A stretch of DNA of 64,000 bases, from the NCBI RefSeq assembly GCF_015354245.1, contig NZ_JADKYZ010000005.1, positions 1 to 64,000 on the forward strand, written 5' to 3'. Both the position numbers and the translations under genes were made by a program. Origin of the DNA: Diaphorobacter caeni (lineage in GTDB: Bacteria > Pseudomonadota > Gammaproteobacteria > Burkholderiales > Burkholderiaceae_C). The notes under the pieces were generated by a model. It saw only the letters and a program-made list of their open reading frames with translations. It had not been told where the DNA came from and made no database searches. Shown here piece after piece: positions 8,302 to 17,541 of this stretch (position 1 is its first letter; the number at the start of each line of letters is the position of its first letter).

Positions 8302-9129
8302 TTACTGGTTGCGCAGATACTGGCGCGCGAAATCGTCCTGATTCGGCGCGCCCTCGACCGTGGTGAACACGGTACGCTCGCCCTGCTGGTTCAGATTGAG
8401 CTTGTCACCGAACTGGCAGGTGATCGCCGCATACTTGGCCGCCTTGCCCTTGAATGAGGCCTCCTGCTGGCAGGTCTGGCCCACGGCCTCGGCCATGGTC
8501 GAGCAATAGCCGGCGATGCTCAGGTTCTTGAGCTGGTCTTCCTTGAGGCTGTCCCAATTCACTTTGGTCGATACCGGCACGCCGCAGGCCTTGCTCGCCT
8601 TGTCGTCGACCGCTTTCAGGCGTGACTCGGTGGAGCTCACGAACCTGGCGCGGTCAAAGCGTGCGAGCTTTTCCTGCACGCCGTCGCTCTTCTGCTTCTC
8701 GTACGTCTTGACCAGTCCCTTGAGGTCCAGCCCCTTGGAGGCCTTTTCCTCATAGAAGATCGGCACACCGTCGCGCACGGCGGGCAGATAGGCCACGGTG
8801 CGCTGGTAGCTGCCGCCCCAGGAGTCGAAATCCTCGCTGATCACCATGTTCCATGGACGGCCGTCGAACGTGGTGCGCAGGCTCACGCGCTTGCCTTCGG
8901 TTACCTTGTCGGCCAGAAACACGACTCCATCGACTGGATTGTTGAGCCCCTTCAAGCGCACCAGCGCCGACTTGTCGTCCGCCGTGGGCGCAACGACGAT
9001 CGTCAGACCCTTGTCGCCCTTGAAGCTCGCGGCATACGGTGCGAGGGCCGGCGCACCCTGAGCGGATGCGAGACCATGGATGGAAAAGGCTGAGACAGCA
9101 GCGATCAGAGCAATCGGAAAACGCGGCAT
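8302..9129 (-). CDS. Exported protein of unknown function
   Basis: A 275-aa secreted protein. MPRFPIALIAAVSAFSIHGLASAQG is a typical signal peptide with cleavage after ASA. The ATG at 9129 has GGGGGAGA upstream. The mature part is basic and lysine-rich, with two or more cysteine pairs (KACGVPV, GYCSTM, QTCQQE, AITCQFG) in the C-terminal third that could form periplasmic disulfides. No domain is recognised. It is separated from pckG by the pckG terminator, so it has its own promoter. Confidence 0.65.
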   Translation of the reverse strand: MPRFPIALIAAVSAFSIHGLASAQGAPALAPYAASFKGDKGLTIVVAPTADDKSALVRLKGLNNPVDGVVFLADKVTEGKRVSLRTTFDGRPWNMVISEDFDSWGGSYQRTVAYLPAVRDGVPIFYEEKASKGLDLKGLVKTYEKQKSDGVQEKLARFDRARFVSSTESRLKAVDDKASKACGVPVSTKVNWDSLKEDQLKNLSIAGYCSTMAEAVGQTCQQEASFKGKAAKYAAITCQFGDKLNLNQQGERTVFTTVEGAPNQDDFARQYLRNQ

Positions 9130-9246
9130 TCGAAATTCTCCCCCTCGGTTTCGACACACGATGAAACGACAGAGGCGCGATCGCCAATGTCATCGAGGAG
9201 GTTATCAGGGTGCGGGTTTCGATAGTCAGTTAGACGTAACAAAAAG

Positions 9247-9278
9247 AAAAGGAGTCCGGCTGGTGCAGGACTCCTTTT
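9247..9278 (-). terminator. Terminator downstream of pckG
   Basis: Stem AAAAGGAGTCC / GGACTCCTTTT with a 10-nt loop. The A-rich left side gives a U run on the minus-strand transcript 70 nt after the pckG stop. Confidence 0.85.
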
Positions 9279-9346
9279 GACTTGGAATGCGGCATCCGGA
9301 GGTGCTCGCCAGCACGACTCCGGATGGATTCAGGCGAATATGCCGA

Positions 9347-11218
9347 TCAGGCTGCCAGACGCTTTTCCAGCGCGGCCTTGATTTCCAGCATTTCCTTGGG
9401 CAGCTTGTAGGCCAGCTTGTCGAAGTGCTCGGTGTGCAGTTTCATCTCTTCGGCCCATGCGGCCTTGTCGATGCTGGTCACGCTCTCGAACTGCTCCGGA
9501 GAGAACTCCACGCCGGTCCAGTTGATTTCAGCGTACTGAGGCGCCACGCCGAAGGCGGTCTGCTGGCCTTCGGCCTTGCCTTCGAGGCGGTCGATCATCC
9601 ACTTCAGAACGCGCATGTTCTCGCCGTAGCCTGGCCAGACGAACTTGCCATCGGCGTTCTTGCGGAACCAGTTGGTCGTGTAGATCTTGGGCAGCGCGAC
9701 CTGACCGATCTTCTCGATCTTCTCGCCCATGTTCAGCCAGTGCTGGAAGTACTCGCTCATGTTGTAGCCCATGAACGGCAGCATCGCGAACGGATCGCGG
9801 CGCACCACGCCTTGCGCGCCGAAGGCGGCGGCGGTGGTTTCCGAGCCCATGGTCGCGGCCATGTAGACGCCTTCCTTCCAGTCGCGCGCTTCAGTGACGA
9901 GCGGCACGGTGGTGGAGCGGCGGCCACCGAAGATGATGGCGTCGATCTTCACGCCCTTCGGGTCGTCCCAGGCTTCGTCGAGCGCGGGGTTGTTGGTCGC
10001 GGCCACGGTGAAGCGGGCGTTCGGGTGGGCGGCCTTGGCGCCGGTTTCCTTGGCGATCTGTGGAGTCCAGTCCTTGCCTTGCCAGTCGATCAGGTGACCG
10101 GGCAGCTTGCCTTCGTGGTCCTTTTCCATGCCTTCCCACCACACGTCGCCGTCATCGGTCAGCGCGACGTTCGTGAAGATCACGTTCTTGTCGAGGCTGG
10201 CCATGCAGTTCGGGTTGGTGTGGTAGTTCGTGCCCGGAGCCACGCCGAAGTAGCCGGCTTCGGGGTTGATGGCGCGCAGGCTGCCGTCGGCCTGGGGCTT
10301 GATCCAGGCGATGTCGTCGCCGATGGTCGTGACCTTCCAGCCGTCGAACGCTGCCGGTGGAACCAGCATCGAGAAGTTGGTCTTGCCGCAGGCGCTCGGG
10401 AAAGCCGCAGCCACGTGCGACTTCTTGCCTTCGGGGCTGGTCACGCCGAGGATGAGCATGTGCTCGGCCAGCCAGCCTTGCTCCAGACCCATGACGGACG
10501 CCATGCGCAGCGCCAGGCACTTCTTGCCCAGCAGCGCGTTGCCGCCATAGCCCGAACCGTAGGACCAGATTTCGCGGGTTTCAGGGTAGTGAACGATGTA
10601 CTTGGTCTTGTTGCAAGGCCACGAAGTCGTGTCCTTCTCGCCTGCCTTCAGCGGTGCGCCGATGGTGTGCACGCAGGGAACGAAGTCACCGTCGGTGCCG
10701 ATCACGTCGTACACGGCCTTGCCCATGCGCGTCATGATCTTCATGTTCACTGCCACGTAGGCGCTGTCGGAGAGTTCCACGCCGACGTGCGCGATCGGCG
10801 AGCCGAGCGGGCCCATCGAGAACGGCACCACGTACATCGTGCGGCCTTCCATGCAGCCGTCGAACAGCGGGTTCAGCGTCGCGCGCATTTCGGCGGGAGC
10901 CATCCAGTTGTTGGTCGGGCCCGCGTCTTCCTTCTTGGACGAGCAGATGTAGGTGCGGTCTTCCACGCGCGCCACGTCGGATGGATCGGACCATGCGAGG
11001 TAGCTGCCGGGGCGCTTGGCGGGGTTGAGCTTCTTGAAGGTGCCCGCGTCGACGAGCTGCTGGCACAGGGCCTCATACTCGTCCTGGGAACCGTCGCACC
11101 AGTGGATCTTGGCAGGCTTGCACAGAGCGGCCATTTCGGCGACCCAGGCGATCAGCTTGGCGTTCTTGACATATGCGGGTGCCTGAATGGTCAGGCCTTG
11201 CATCGTGGGTGCGTTCAT
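9347..11218 (-). CDS. pckG: Phosphoenolpyruvate carboxykinase (GTP)
   Basis: Converts oxaloacetate plus GTP to phosphoenolpyruvate, CO2 and GDP, the entry step of gluconeogenesis from organic and amino acids. The 623-aa length is typical of the GTP-dependent class. The kinase-1a P-loop with the hyper-reactive cysteine is present ([13 protein letters not shown]), as are [15 protein letters not shown] and [12 protein letters not shown]. The start MNAPTMQGL has AGGAAG upstream; the longer in-frame start falls inside a palindrome in the leader and was rejected. It is monocistronic, with its own terminator. It fits the amino-acid and acid catabolism encoded across the window. Confidence 0.97.
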   Translation of the reverse strand: MNAPTMQGLTIQAPAYVKNAKLIAWVAEMAALCKPAKIHWCDGSQDEYEALCQQLVDAGTFKKLNPAKRPGSYLAWSDPSDVARVEDRTYICSSKKEDAGPTNNWMAPAEMRATLNPLFDGCMEGRTMYVVPFSMGPLGSPIAHVGVELSDSAYVAVNMKIMTRMGKAVYDVIGTDGDFVPCVHTIGAPLKAGEKDTTSWPCNKTKYIVHYPETREIWSYGSGYGGNALLGKKCLALRMASVMGLEQGWLAEHMLILGVTSPEGKKSHVAAAFPSACGKTNFSMLVPPAAFDGWKVTTIGDDIAWIKPQADGSLRAINPEAGYFGVAPGTNYHTNPNCMASLDKNVIFTNVALTDDGDVWWEGMEKDHEGKLPGHLIDWQGKDWTPQIAKETGAKAAHPNARFTVAATNNPALDEAWDDPKGVKIDAIIFGGRRSTTVPLVTEARDWKEGVYMAATMGSETTAAAFGAQGVVRRDPFAMLPFMGYNMSEYFQHWLNMGEKIEKIGQVALPKIYTTNWFRKNADGKFVWPGYGENMRVLKWMIDRLEGKAEGQQTAFGVAPQYAEINWTGVEFSPEQFESVTSIDKAAWAEEMKLHTEHFDKLAYKLPKEMLEIKAALEKRLAA

Positions 11219-11583
11219 GAAGGGCTTCCTAATGATGAAAAAACGTTTTTTCAAAGGAAGCGCAAGGCTGCACAGACATCTGCATCACCGGGCGGAGCGT
11301 CATGCGAGGCGCGGATCCGAAAAGTCTGTTGCGCGCACTGCCTTTGAAAAAACGGCTCGTCGCTCCGTCGGCAGGCGCATCAGAGAGGAAGGAGGTGGGC
11401 GTTGGAGGACGGTCCAACGCTCAAAGCTTCCATGCGCAAGTCGGCTGGGGTGTCAATTTTATGAACCCGCCTCCGATTTGTGTTGATTTTCGGATGGAAA
11501 ACTATGCAAACGATGCATGAGGTTATGCAATGGTGCAGGCCGGCATGCGGGCATGCCAGGACCTGCGCCTGCGTGCCCACGCC
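11219..11583. other. Intergenic region with pckG leader palindrome
   Basis: No gene is seen. On the pckG side it contains the perfect 18-bp palindrome TGAAAAAACGTTTTTTCA (11236-11253), 17 nt upstream of the start codon, and a related half-site TTTGAAAAAACG around 11342. On the other side GGCATGC-GG-GCATGCC (11542-11557) can form a small hairpin downstream of the IPTL-CTERM gene. The pckG promoter must lie here. Confidence 0.5.
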
Positions 11584-13932
11584 TCAGGGGCGTGCGCGGC
11601 GCATCTGCCGCCATCCCAAGCTGGCCGCCAACAGGCTCAGCAGCATCAGCGCCCAGGTGCTCAGCGCAGGCACGGGCGTCGGCGGGGGCGGCACGGCCAC
11701 GGTGGGTAGCACCGGGTCAATGATCACGCCGTTCAGCGTCCAGTCGTCGTCGCCCAGTTGCCCGTCGGTCACGGTGAAGCTCGTCGTATTGCCGCTGGCC
11801 GACGCGGCCGTGGGCGCGAAGTAGCTGCTGGCGCTGGCTGTGGCGTTGGCCTTGCCGTATTTCTGCACGCCGTTGACGGGGCCGGGCCAGACGATGTTCA
11901 CGGTGACCGGCGTGGTGTCGCAGTCGATCAGCTTGAACTGGAACATGCCCTGGGGCGTGGTCTGGCCTTCGGGCGGCTCGGCAGGGGCTGCGACAAAGCC
12001 CGTCGCGCTGGCATCAAAGCGGCAAGCCGCGCCGCCGCCCGTGAAGCTGGCAACGGCCGTGCCGCCCGCTCCGGTTGCGGGAACGGTGGTGCCGGAGAAG
12101 GTCTTGTCGGCCTTCACGACCGTGGCCGAGATGGTTGCCGCCGCGCTGCTCGTCGTGAAGGAGCAGGTGCCCGCGTTGCCGCTGGCTGCGCAGTCGCCGC
12201 TCCAGCCTGTGAGCACATAGCCCGAAGCAGGCGTTGTCGTGCATTGCAGCGGCGTGCCTGAGATCAATGCGTCCCCGTCCACCACTGCAGCGCCCGTGTC
12301 GGTGCGGGTGCAGGCGATGGTGGCGTTGGCGGGTTGGGTGAGGCTCAGACCGTAGATCGGCGCAAACGCCGCAGTCACCGCGCAATCGGCAGCAAGCGCG
12401 CCGGTGGTGAAGCTGTTCACGCCTTCTGTGGTCGCTGGGCCTTGGCAGCCTTGAATGGATTGGGTGCGCCAGCCTTGCGCGGGGGCGGCGTTGCAGGTGA
12501 GTGTTTCATCCTTCTTGCCAATGCCGGGCGAGCAGTCGAGTGTGCCTCCAGAGCCGTCTACTGGCGCGGTGGCGGAGGTGACAAACCACATGTCGGGAAT
12601 GCGCTCGAATTCAAGCGTGACGTTGCATGATTTGGATGCACCGGAAATCTTGAACGCGTTGGAATTCGATGATCCGTCGGGATTCCATGCGGTCAGGTCT
12701 CGACTGGCCCTGCACGTGTTGTTGCCTTGAGGGGTACCCTTGACGCGATAGCCAAGATCGGGCTGTGCGATGAAATACATTTCCCCCGGCACCGTACTGT
12801 GCCAAATCGTGCGATCAACGCCCCCGTTGGTCTGCGGCGTGACGGTCAGCACGATGACATCGTTGCCACCGCGCAGCAAGCGCATGTATTTTCCATCTGT
12901 ACCGAGAGCCGCCGGCGCACCACGGACGTTGAAATCAATCAGCCACTGTCCGAAGATAGAGAAGCTCTTGCTGCTCCAGAATTTGGCCGCGGGGGTTTGC
13001 GGGAAAATTGCGTGAATGAACGGAGCCGTGGCGGGCGGATAGTTTGGGCCAGGTGTGAGCGAGCCGAGTTCGTTTTGATCCGCGATGCGCCAATCTGTGA
13101 AACCACCCTGTCCACCACTGGCATTGAAATTCGCCACCGCCATGTCGGCGTCTTTAAATGTGTTGAACACTGTGGCCGTGCCCGTGCAGGATTGCGTGCT
13201 TTCATCCCACGTCATGCCGAACGTGCAGCGGCTGAAAATCCGGCCGGTATTGCTGGCATCGCCGTTTCTGCCTACGTCAATCACCAGACTGTGATCGGAT
13301 GGCACGACTTGGAAAACGAAGGTGTCGCCGGGCTCGTATCCGGTGATGAGCCGGATGTACTTGCCATTGGTGGGCGAAACGGTGGTTTCTCCCGTGGCGA
13401 AGTCGATGATGAAACTGCCCGTGTCCACGGTTTTGGAGATGGAGAACTTGGTATTGCTCCAGAATTTGTCGGCAGGTGTTTGGGGAAACAGCGTGTCGTA
13501 GGTTTTGGGCGCGGAGCTGGCGGACGTGGACAACAGCAAGCGCAGTTCGTCCACGTTGGCGATGCGCCAAGAAGCGGTGCCCGTGAGTGGAGGGGAGAAA
13601 CTGGCGTTGAACTGATCGACCGCCGATTGCGCGTCGGCTATGTTGCTGAAGACGGTGGGTGATCCTGTGCACTTGGCGTTGCCAGCATCCCAACTCATGC
13701 CGAAGGTGCAGCGTTGAAACACGGCACTGTCGCCAACGACTGCGGATCGGGCACCTATGTATTCGATGCGGTCGGGTTGAGTGGCATGTACCCGGAAGTC
13801 CGCCGACGTTGTGGTCTGTGCGTGCGCCGTTGAAATAAGCGCGACGGCCAATACAAGAGCGCCACTGCAGATCTTGCCCAGCAGGCGCCCTCCCTCTTGC
13901 CCTCTTGCCCCGTTATCGCGTGTGAAGAACAT
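11584..13932 (-). CDS. Exported DUF1566-repeat protein with IPTL-CTERM sorting signal
   Basis: A 782-aa secreted protein. It has an N-terminal signal peptide (ICSGALVLAVALISTAHAQ). Two related repeats of about 130 aa follow (RCTFGMSWD...WRIANVDEL...FPQTPADKFWS...GKYIRLITG, and RCTFGMTWD...WRIADQNEL...FPQTPAAKFWS...GKYMRLLRG), which resemble DUF1566/Lcl domains. Cysteine-containing beta-rich segments come next, then a proline linker (VPPPPTPVPALSTW), one hydrophobic helix and a basic tail (RQMRRARP). That last block is the IPTL-CTERM anchor, recognised by an exosortase-like system, so the protein is probably surface attached or processed. The start has AGGAAAA upstream. Its ligand is unknown. 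Confidence 0.8.
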   Translation of the reverse strand: MFFTRDNGARGQEGGRLLGKICSGALVLAVALISTAHAQTTTSADFRVHATQPDRIEYIGARSAVVGDSAVFQRCTFGMSWDAGNAKCTGSPTVFSNIADAQSAVDQFNASFSPPLTGTASWRIANVDELRLLLSTSASSAPKTYDTLFPQTPADKFWSNTKFSISKTVDTGSFIIDFATGETTVSPTNGKYIRLITGYEPGDTFVFQVVPSDHSLVIDVGRNGDASNTGRIFSRCTFGMTWDESTQSCTGTATVFNTFKDADMAVANFNASGGQGGFTDWRIADQNELGSLTPGPNYPPATAPFIHAIFPQTPAAKFWSSKSFSIFGQWLIDFNVRGAPAALGTDGKYMRLLRGGNDVIVLTVTPQTNGGVDRTIWHSTVPGEMYFIAQPDLGYRVKGTPQGNNTCRASRDLTAWNPDGSSNSNAFKISGASKSCNVTLEFERIPDMWFVTSATAPVDGSGGTLDCSPGIGKKDETLTCNAAPAQGWRTQSIQGCQGPATTEGVNSFTTGALAADCAVTAAFAPIYGLSLTQPANATIACTRTDTGAAVVDGDALISGTPLQCTTTPASGYVLTGWSGDCAASGNAGTCSFTTSSAAATISATVVKADKTFSGTTVPATGAGGTAVASFTGGGAACRFDASATGFVAAPAEPPEGQTTPQGMFQFKLIDCDTTPVTVNIVWPGPVNGVQKYGKANATASASSYFAPTAASASGNTTSFTVTDGQLGDDDWTLNGVIIDPVLPTVAVPPPPTPVPALSTWALMLLSLLAASLGWRQMRRARP

Positions 13933-14129
13933 ATTTTTTTCCTGTTGGGTTCGACATATGGCCAACTTGTTGGCGCATCCGCTGCGCAACGAACCGAAAC
14001 AAGGAAAAGCGCAACATCACAATGACTATCGTGAAATTGCAAAAAATAGTCGTTCACCTAAATGCGGTATTTTGATAGGTAAAAACCCTTGGTGTTTTCA
14101 TTGGCGAATTGAGCGCCCGCACAAACAAA

Positions 14130-14150
14130 AAGACCTGCATGGCAGGTCTT
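14130..14150 (-). terminator. Terminator after the 54-aa gene
   Basis: Stem AAGACCTGC / GCAGGTCTT with a 3-nt loop, 22 nt beyond the stop of the minus-strand gene. The A run on its left gives a U tract. Confidence 0.75.
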
Positions 14151-14172
14151 GGCGAAGGAGCTTGCGAAGCGG

Positions 14173-14337
14173 TCAGGCCATGCTCACCGCAATGAACGCC
14201 AGCAGAAACATCATCAGCGCGCCCACCACAGGCAACACGACCGGGATGATCGGCACCACGGTTTCGGTGACGTCGGTGGCGTGCGCGGCCTCGACGTCGG
14301 CGGCGTTGGGGGCCAGATGGGAGTGATCGTGGGCCAT
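14173..14337 (-). CDS. Small histidine-rich single-pass membrane protein
   Basis: A 54-aa protein starting MAHDHSHLAP, with a histidine-rich N terminus, an acidic middle and one long C-terminal hydrophobic helix (VVPIIPVVLPVVGALMMFLLAF). AGGAGACC lies 6 nt before the ATG, and a terminator follows the stop, so expression is likely. Its function is unknown; the His cluster might bind a metal (inference). Confidence 0.6.
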   Translation of the reverse strand: MAHDHSHLAPNAADVEAAHATDVTETVVPIIPVVLPVVGALMMFLLAFIAVSMA

Positions 14338-14484
14338 GCGGTGGTCTCCTCGTGCGTTCAGTTCCGCGAAATGACGGTGATGGATGGGTGAATGAATGCA
14401 AGGCGGGCTGCATGCCCGCCTTGTCATCTGTCGCCCGAGTTTAAGCGAATGCCGGAAATCCGGGCGGCGGGGTTTATCCCGTGC

Positions 14485-15693
14485 TCACATGAGATCGGCC
14501 TCCATGCCCGCCGCGCGCAGCTGCGCGATCACCTGCTGCACATGTTCCTTGCCGCGCGTCTGCAGCACCAGCTCGATTTCGACGTTCTGCGCGGCCAGCA
14601 GCGTGAAGGCGCGCTGGTGGTGGACCTCGTCGATGTTCGCGCCCGCCGCCGCCACGGTGGCGGTGATCTGCGCAAGCACGCCGGGCACGTCGCGGGCGCT
14701 GACCTTGACGCGGGCGAGCCGCCCTGAGCGCACCATGCCGCGCTCGATGATGGCGGCCAGCAGCAGCGGGTCGATGTTGCCCCCGCTCAGCACCAGGCCG
14801 ACCTTCTTGCCCCGAAAGCGCTCGGGATAGCGCACCAGCGCCGCCAGGCCCGCCGCGCCCGCGCCTTCGACGAGAGTTTTCTCGATCTCCAGCAGCATCA
14901 GCACGGCCTGTTCGATGTCGCCTTCCTGCACCAGCACGAGGTCGTCGACGAGGCGCGCGATGATCTCCTGCGTGATCCTGCCGGGGCTGGCCACGGCGAT
15001 GCCCTCGGCAATCGTCGAGGTGCCCTGTTCGTGCTGCGTGCCCTTGATCGCGTTCACCATGGCGGGGAAGCGCGCGGTCTGCACGCCGATCAGCTCGATG
15101 CCGGGCTTCAATGCCTTGGCCGCCGTGGCGATGCCCGCGAGCAGGCCGCCACCGCCGATGGCGATGACCAGCGTGTCGAGATCGGGCTGCTCGGCCAGCA
15201 TTTCGAGCGCCACCGTACCTTGTCCGGCGGCGATCTGTTCGTCGTCGTAGGGGTGAACGAACGTCAGCCCGCGCTCGTCGGCCAACTGGTAGGCGTGGGC
15301 GCGCGCTTCTTCGAGCGTGTCGCCATGCAGCACCACCTCGGCGCCGAAGCCGCGTGTGCGCTCGACCTTCACGCCGGGCGTGAAGCGCGGCATGACGATG
15401 ACGGCCTTCATGCCAAGGCGCTCGGCGTGATAGGCCACGCCCTGGGCATGGTTGCCCGCGCTCATCGCGATCACGCCGCGCGCGCGTTCCTCATCGGAGA
15501 GCTGGGCGAGCTTGTTGCACGCGCCGCGCTCCTTGAACGAGGCGGTGAACTGCAGGTTCTCGAACTTGAGAAACACCTGCGCACCGACGATCTGTGAAAG
15601 CGTCTTGGATTCGACGCAGGGAGTGTCCAGCACCTGGCCTTGTAGGCGGGTGGCGGCGGCTTGGATGTCGTGGAGTTGGAGCATGGGGTGCAT
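14485..15693 (-). CDS. ilvA: Threonine ammonia-lyase (threonine dehydratase) with ACT domain
   Basis: PLP enzyme converting threonine to 2-oxobutyrate and ammonia. Of its 402 aa, residues about 1-315 form the fold-type II catalytic part: the PLP lysine is in ASFKERGACNKL, the substrate loop is SAGNHAQG, and the phosphate-binding loop is GGGGLLAG. Residues about 325-402 are a single ACT domain (RLARVKVSARDVPGVL). One short ACT domain is typical of the catabolic/TdcB-related form, whereas long biosynthetic IlvA carries a larger regulatory region. The role in isoleucine synthesis versus degradation is therefore open. It lies 36 bp downstream of aidB on the same strand. A second Met at 15684 is an alternative start. 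Confidence 0.88.
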   Translation of the reverse strand: MHPMLQLHDIQAAATRLQGQVLDTPCVESKTLSQIVGAQVFLKFENLQFTASFKERGACNKLAQLSDEERARGVIAMSAGNHAQGVAYHAERLGMKAVIVMPRFTPGVKVERTRGFGAEVVLHGDTLEEARAHAYQLADERGLTFVHPYDDEQIAAGQGTVALEMLAEQPDLDTLVIAIGGGGLLAGIATAAKALKPGIELIGVQTARFPAMVNAIKGTQHEQGTSTIAEGIAVASPGRITQEIIARLVDDLVLVQEGDIEQAVLMLLEIEKTLVEGAGAAGLAALVRYPERFRGKKVGLVLSGGNIDPLLLAAIIERGMVRSGRLARVKVSARDVPGVLAQITATVAAAGANIDEVHHQRAFTLLAAQNVEIELVLQTRGKEHVQQVIAQLRAAGMEADLM

Positions 15694-15729
15694 TGTGGCG
15701 CAGGTGGTCCGGGCGCGCGAAGCGGTCGT

Positions 15730-17409
15730 TCACTGCGGCAGCGCGCGCTCCAGAATGGCGTCCACGTCGAGCCCGCGCACGTCGATGGCGCCCACCACGC
15801 CGTTGATGCCCGTGGGGCTGGCCAGGCGCGTGGCGATGAAGGCGTCGGCCACGAAGGCCGGGGCATGGCGCTTGAGCAGGCAGGCCTGGGCGATCAGCAC
15901 CAGCCGCTGCACGAGCAGCCGTGCAATGCCCTCGAGTTGATCAGGCGGCGCGGTGAAGAGGGCGTGCAGCTCGCGCAGCGCCTTGGCAATGCGCGGCTCG
16001 TCGAGCGCGGCGTTGCTGAAGTCGGCATAGAGCTGCTCGAGCGCATCGCGCTCGCGCGAGAGGGCGCGCAGCACGTCGAGGCACATCACGTTGCCCGAGC
16101 CCTCCCAGATCGAGTTGACGGGCGCCTCGCGGAACAGGCGCGCGACGAGGCTTTCGTTCACGTAGCCGTTGCCGCCGAACACCTCCATGGCCTCGCCGCT
16201 CAGTTCCACGCCGCGCTTGCAGACCCAGAACTTGGCAGCCGGCGTCATCACGCGCTTCCACGCGCGGGCGAGCGGGTCGCTCCCCGCATCTTCGTCTTCA
16301 TACGCCTGGGCCAGGCGCATGGACAGCGCCAGAGCGGCCTCGCTTTCAAGCGCCAGATCGGCGAGCACCGAGCGCATCAGCGGCTGCTCCGCCAGATGCT
16401 TGCCGAAGGCCGAGCGCCTGCGCGTGTACGCGAGTGCCTGCACCAGCGCCGAGCGCAGCATGGCCGCGCTGCCGAGCACGCAGTTGAGCCGCGTATAGGT
16501 CGCCATCTCGATGATGGTGGGAATGCCGCGCCCTTCCTCGCCGATCAGCGTGCCGATGGCGTCGACGAACTCCACCTCGCTGCTCGAATTGCTGCGGTTG
16601 CCGACCTTGTCCTTGAGGCGCTGCACGTGAACTGCGTTGAGCTTGCCGTCGTCCCGCCAGCGCGGCACGAAGAAGCAGCCAAGCGGCCCGTCCTCCTGCG
16701 AAAGCCGCGCGACGACCAGATGCGCATCGCTCATCGGTGCGGAATAAAACCATTTGTGGCCGTTGATGCGATACGCGCCGCAGCGCCCGCCCGCATCCAG
16801 CGGCACGGCCAGCGTGGTGTTGGCGCGCACGTCGGAGCCGCCCTGTCTTTCGGTCATGCCCATGCCGATCCAGAGGCTGGCCTTCTCGGTGATGGGCACA
16901 TCGCGCGCGTCGTAGGCATGGCTCATCAGCTTGCCGCCAAGCGCGGCCCAGAGCGCGGGCTCGCGCGCTATCAGCGGGATGCTGGCCTGCGTCATCGTCG
17001 CGGGGCAGAGCGTGCCCTGCTCGATCTGCCCGTGCAGATAGAAGCCCGCGGCCCACGCCGTCCAGCGGCCTTTCTGAGCCGGGTTTTCAAACGGCAGCGA
17101 GACCAGCCCGCGCTCGCGGTACATGCCGAGCAGTGCGTGCCACGCGGGATGAAACTCCACGCTGCTGATGCGCTGCCCGCGCGTGTCGAAACTGTGCAGT
17201 TCGGGCGTGTGGCGGTTGGCCAGCCCGGCGAGCTCAAAGGTCTGCGCGTGGCCCAGTTGCTGCGCGTAGACCTTGAGCATGGGCTCCGCCCAGTCGACAC
17301 CGGCATGGGCGAGCGATGCTTGGAGTGCCGGATCGGTGGCGAGCAGGTTGTAATCGGTCCAGTCGGGGAACTGGTTGGAGATGTCGGTGCGTGCGTTGGT
17401 CGTGGACAT
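15730..17409 (-). CDS. aidB: AidB-like acyl-CoA dehydrogenase
   Basis: A 559-aa flavoprotein of the AidB branch of acyl-CoA dehydrogenases, longer than usual (about 390 aa) because of the N-terminal extension (DYNLLATDPALQASL). Typical motifs are MGMTERQGGSDVRANTT, GHKWFYSAPMSDA, the RNSSSEVEF-like region, and GVELSGEAMEVFGGNGYVNES followed by VNSIWEGSGNVMCLD. E. coli AidB is part of the alkylation (Ada) response and binds DNA; many homologs sit with isovaleryl-CoA genes instead. The start at MSTTNARTD matches the family N terminus; the open frame continues upstream but lacks family sequence. It is divergent from the DegT-like gene and followed by ilvA. Confidence 0.85.
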   Translation of the reverse strand: MSTTNARTDISNQFPDWTDYNLLATDPALQASLAHAGVDWAEPMLKVYAQQLGHAQTFELAGLANRHTPELHSFDTRGQRISSVEFHPAWHALLGMYRERGLVSLPFENPAQKGRWTAWAAGFYLHGQIEQGTLCPATMTQASIPLIAREPALWAALGGKLMSHAYDARDVPITEKASLWIGMGMTERQGGSDVRANTTLAVPLDAGGRCGAYRINGHKWFYSAPMSDAHLVVARLSQEDGPLGCFFVPRWRDDGKLNAVHVQRLKDKVGNRSNSSSEVEFVDAIGTLIGEEGRGIPTIIEMATYTRLNCVLGSAAMLRSALVQALAYTRRRSAFGKHLAEQPLMRSVLADLALESEAALALSMRLAQAYEDEDAGSDPLARAWKRVMTPAAKFWVCKRGVELSGEAMEVFGGNGYVNESLVARLFREAPVNSIWEGSGNVMCLDVLRALSRERDALEQLYADFSNAALDEPRIAKALRELHALFTAPPDQLEGIARLLVQRLVLIAQACLLKRHAPAFVADAFIATRLASPTGINGVVGAIDVRGLDVDAILERALPQ

Positions 17410-17541
17410 GGCGGGCCTCGTCACTGCTCGGGCAAAGTGGCAGTCTAGGCCGCAGTCCGCAGGCTTGCCATTCTGGATTTCGCTCAGCCAGTGCAGGTGC
17501 AGGTGTCGGTGCGCGCGCCGCAACTGGCGGACAATCGACGC

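Noticed and set aside
9287-11347. A 686-codon open frame on the plus strand opposite pckG
   Set aside because: It is a GC-driven shadow of pckG: low-complexity residues rich in His, Val and Arg, no domain, and no ribosome-binding site.
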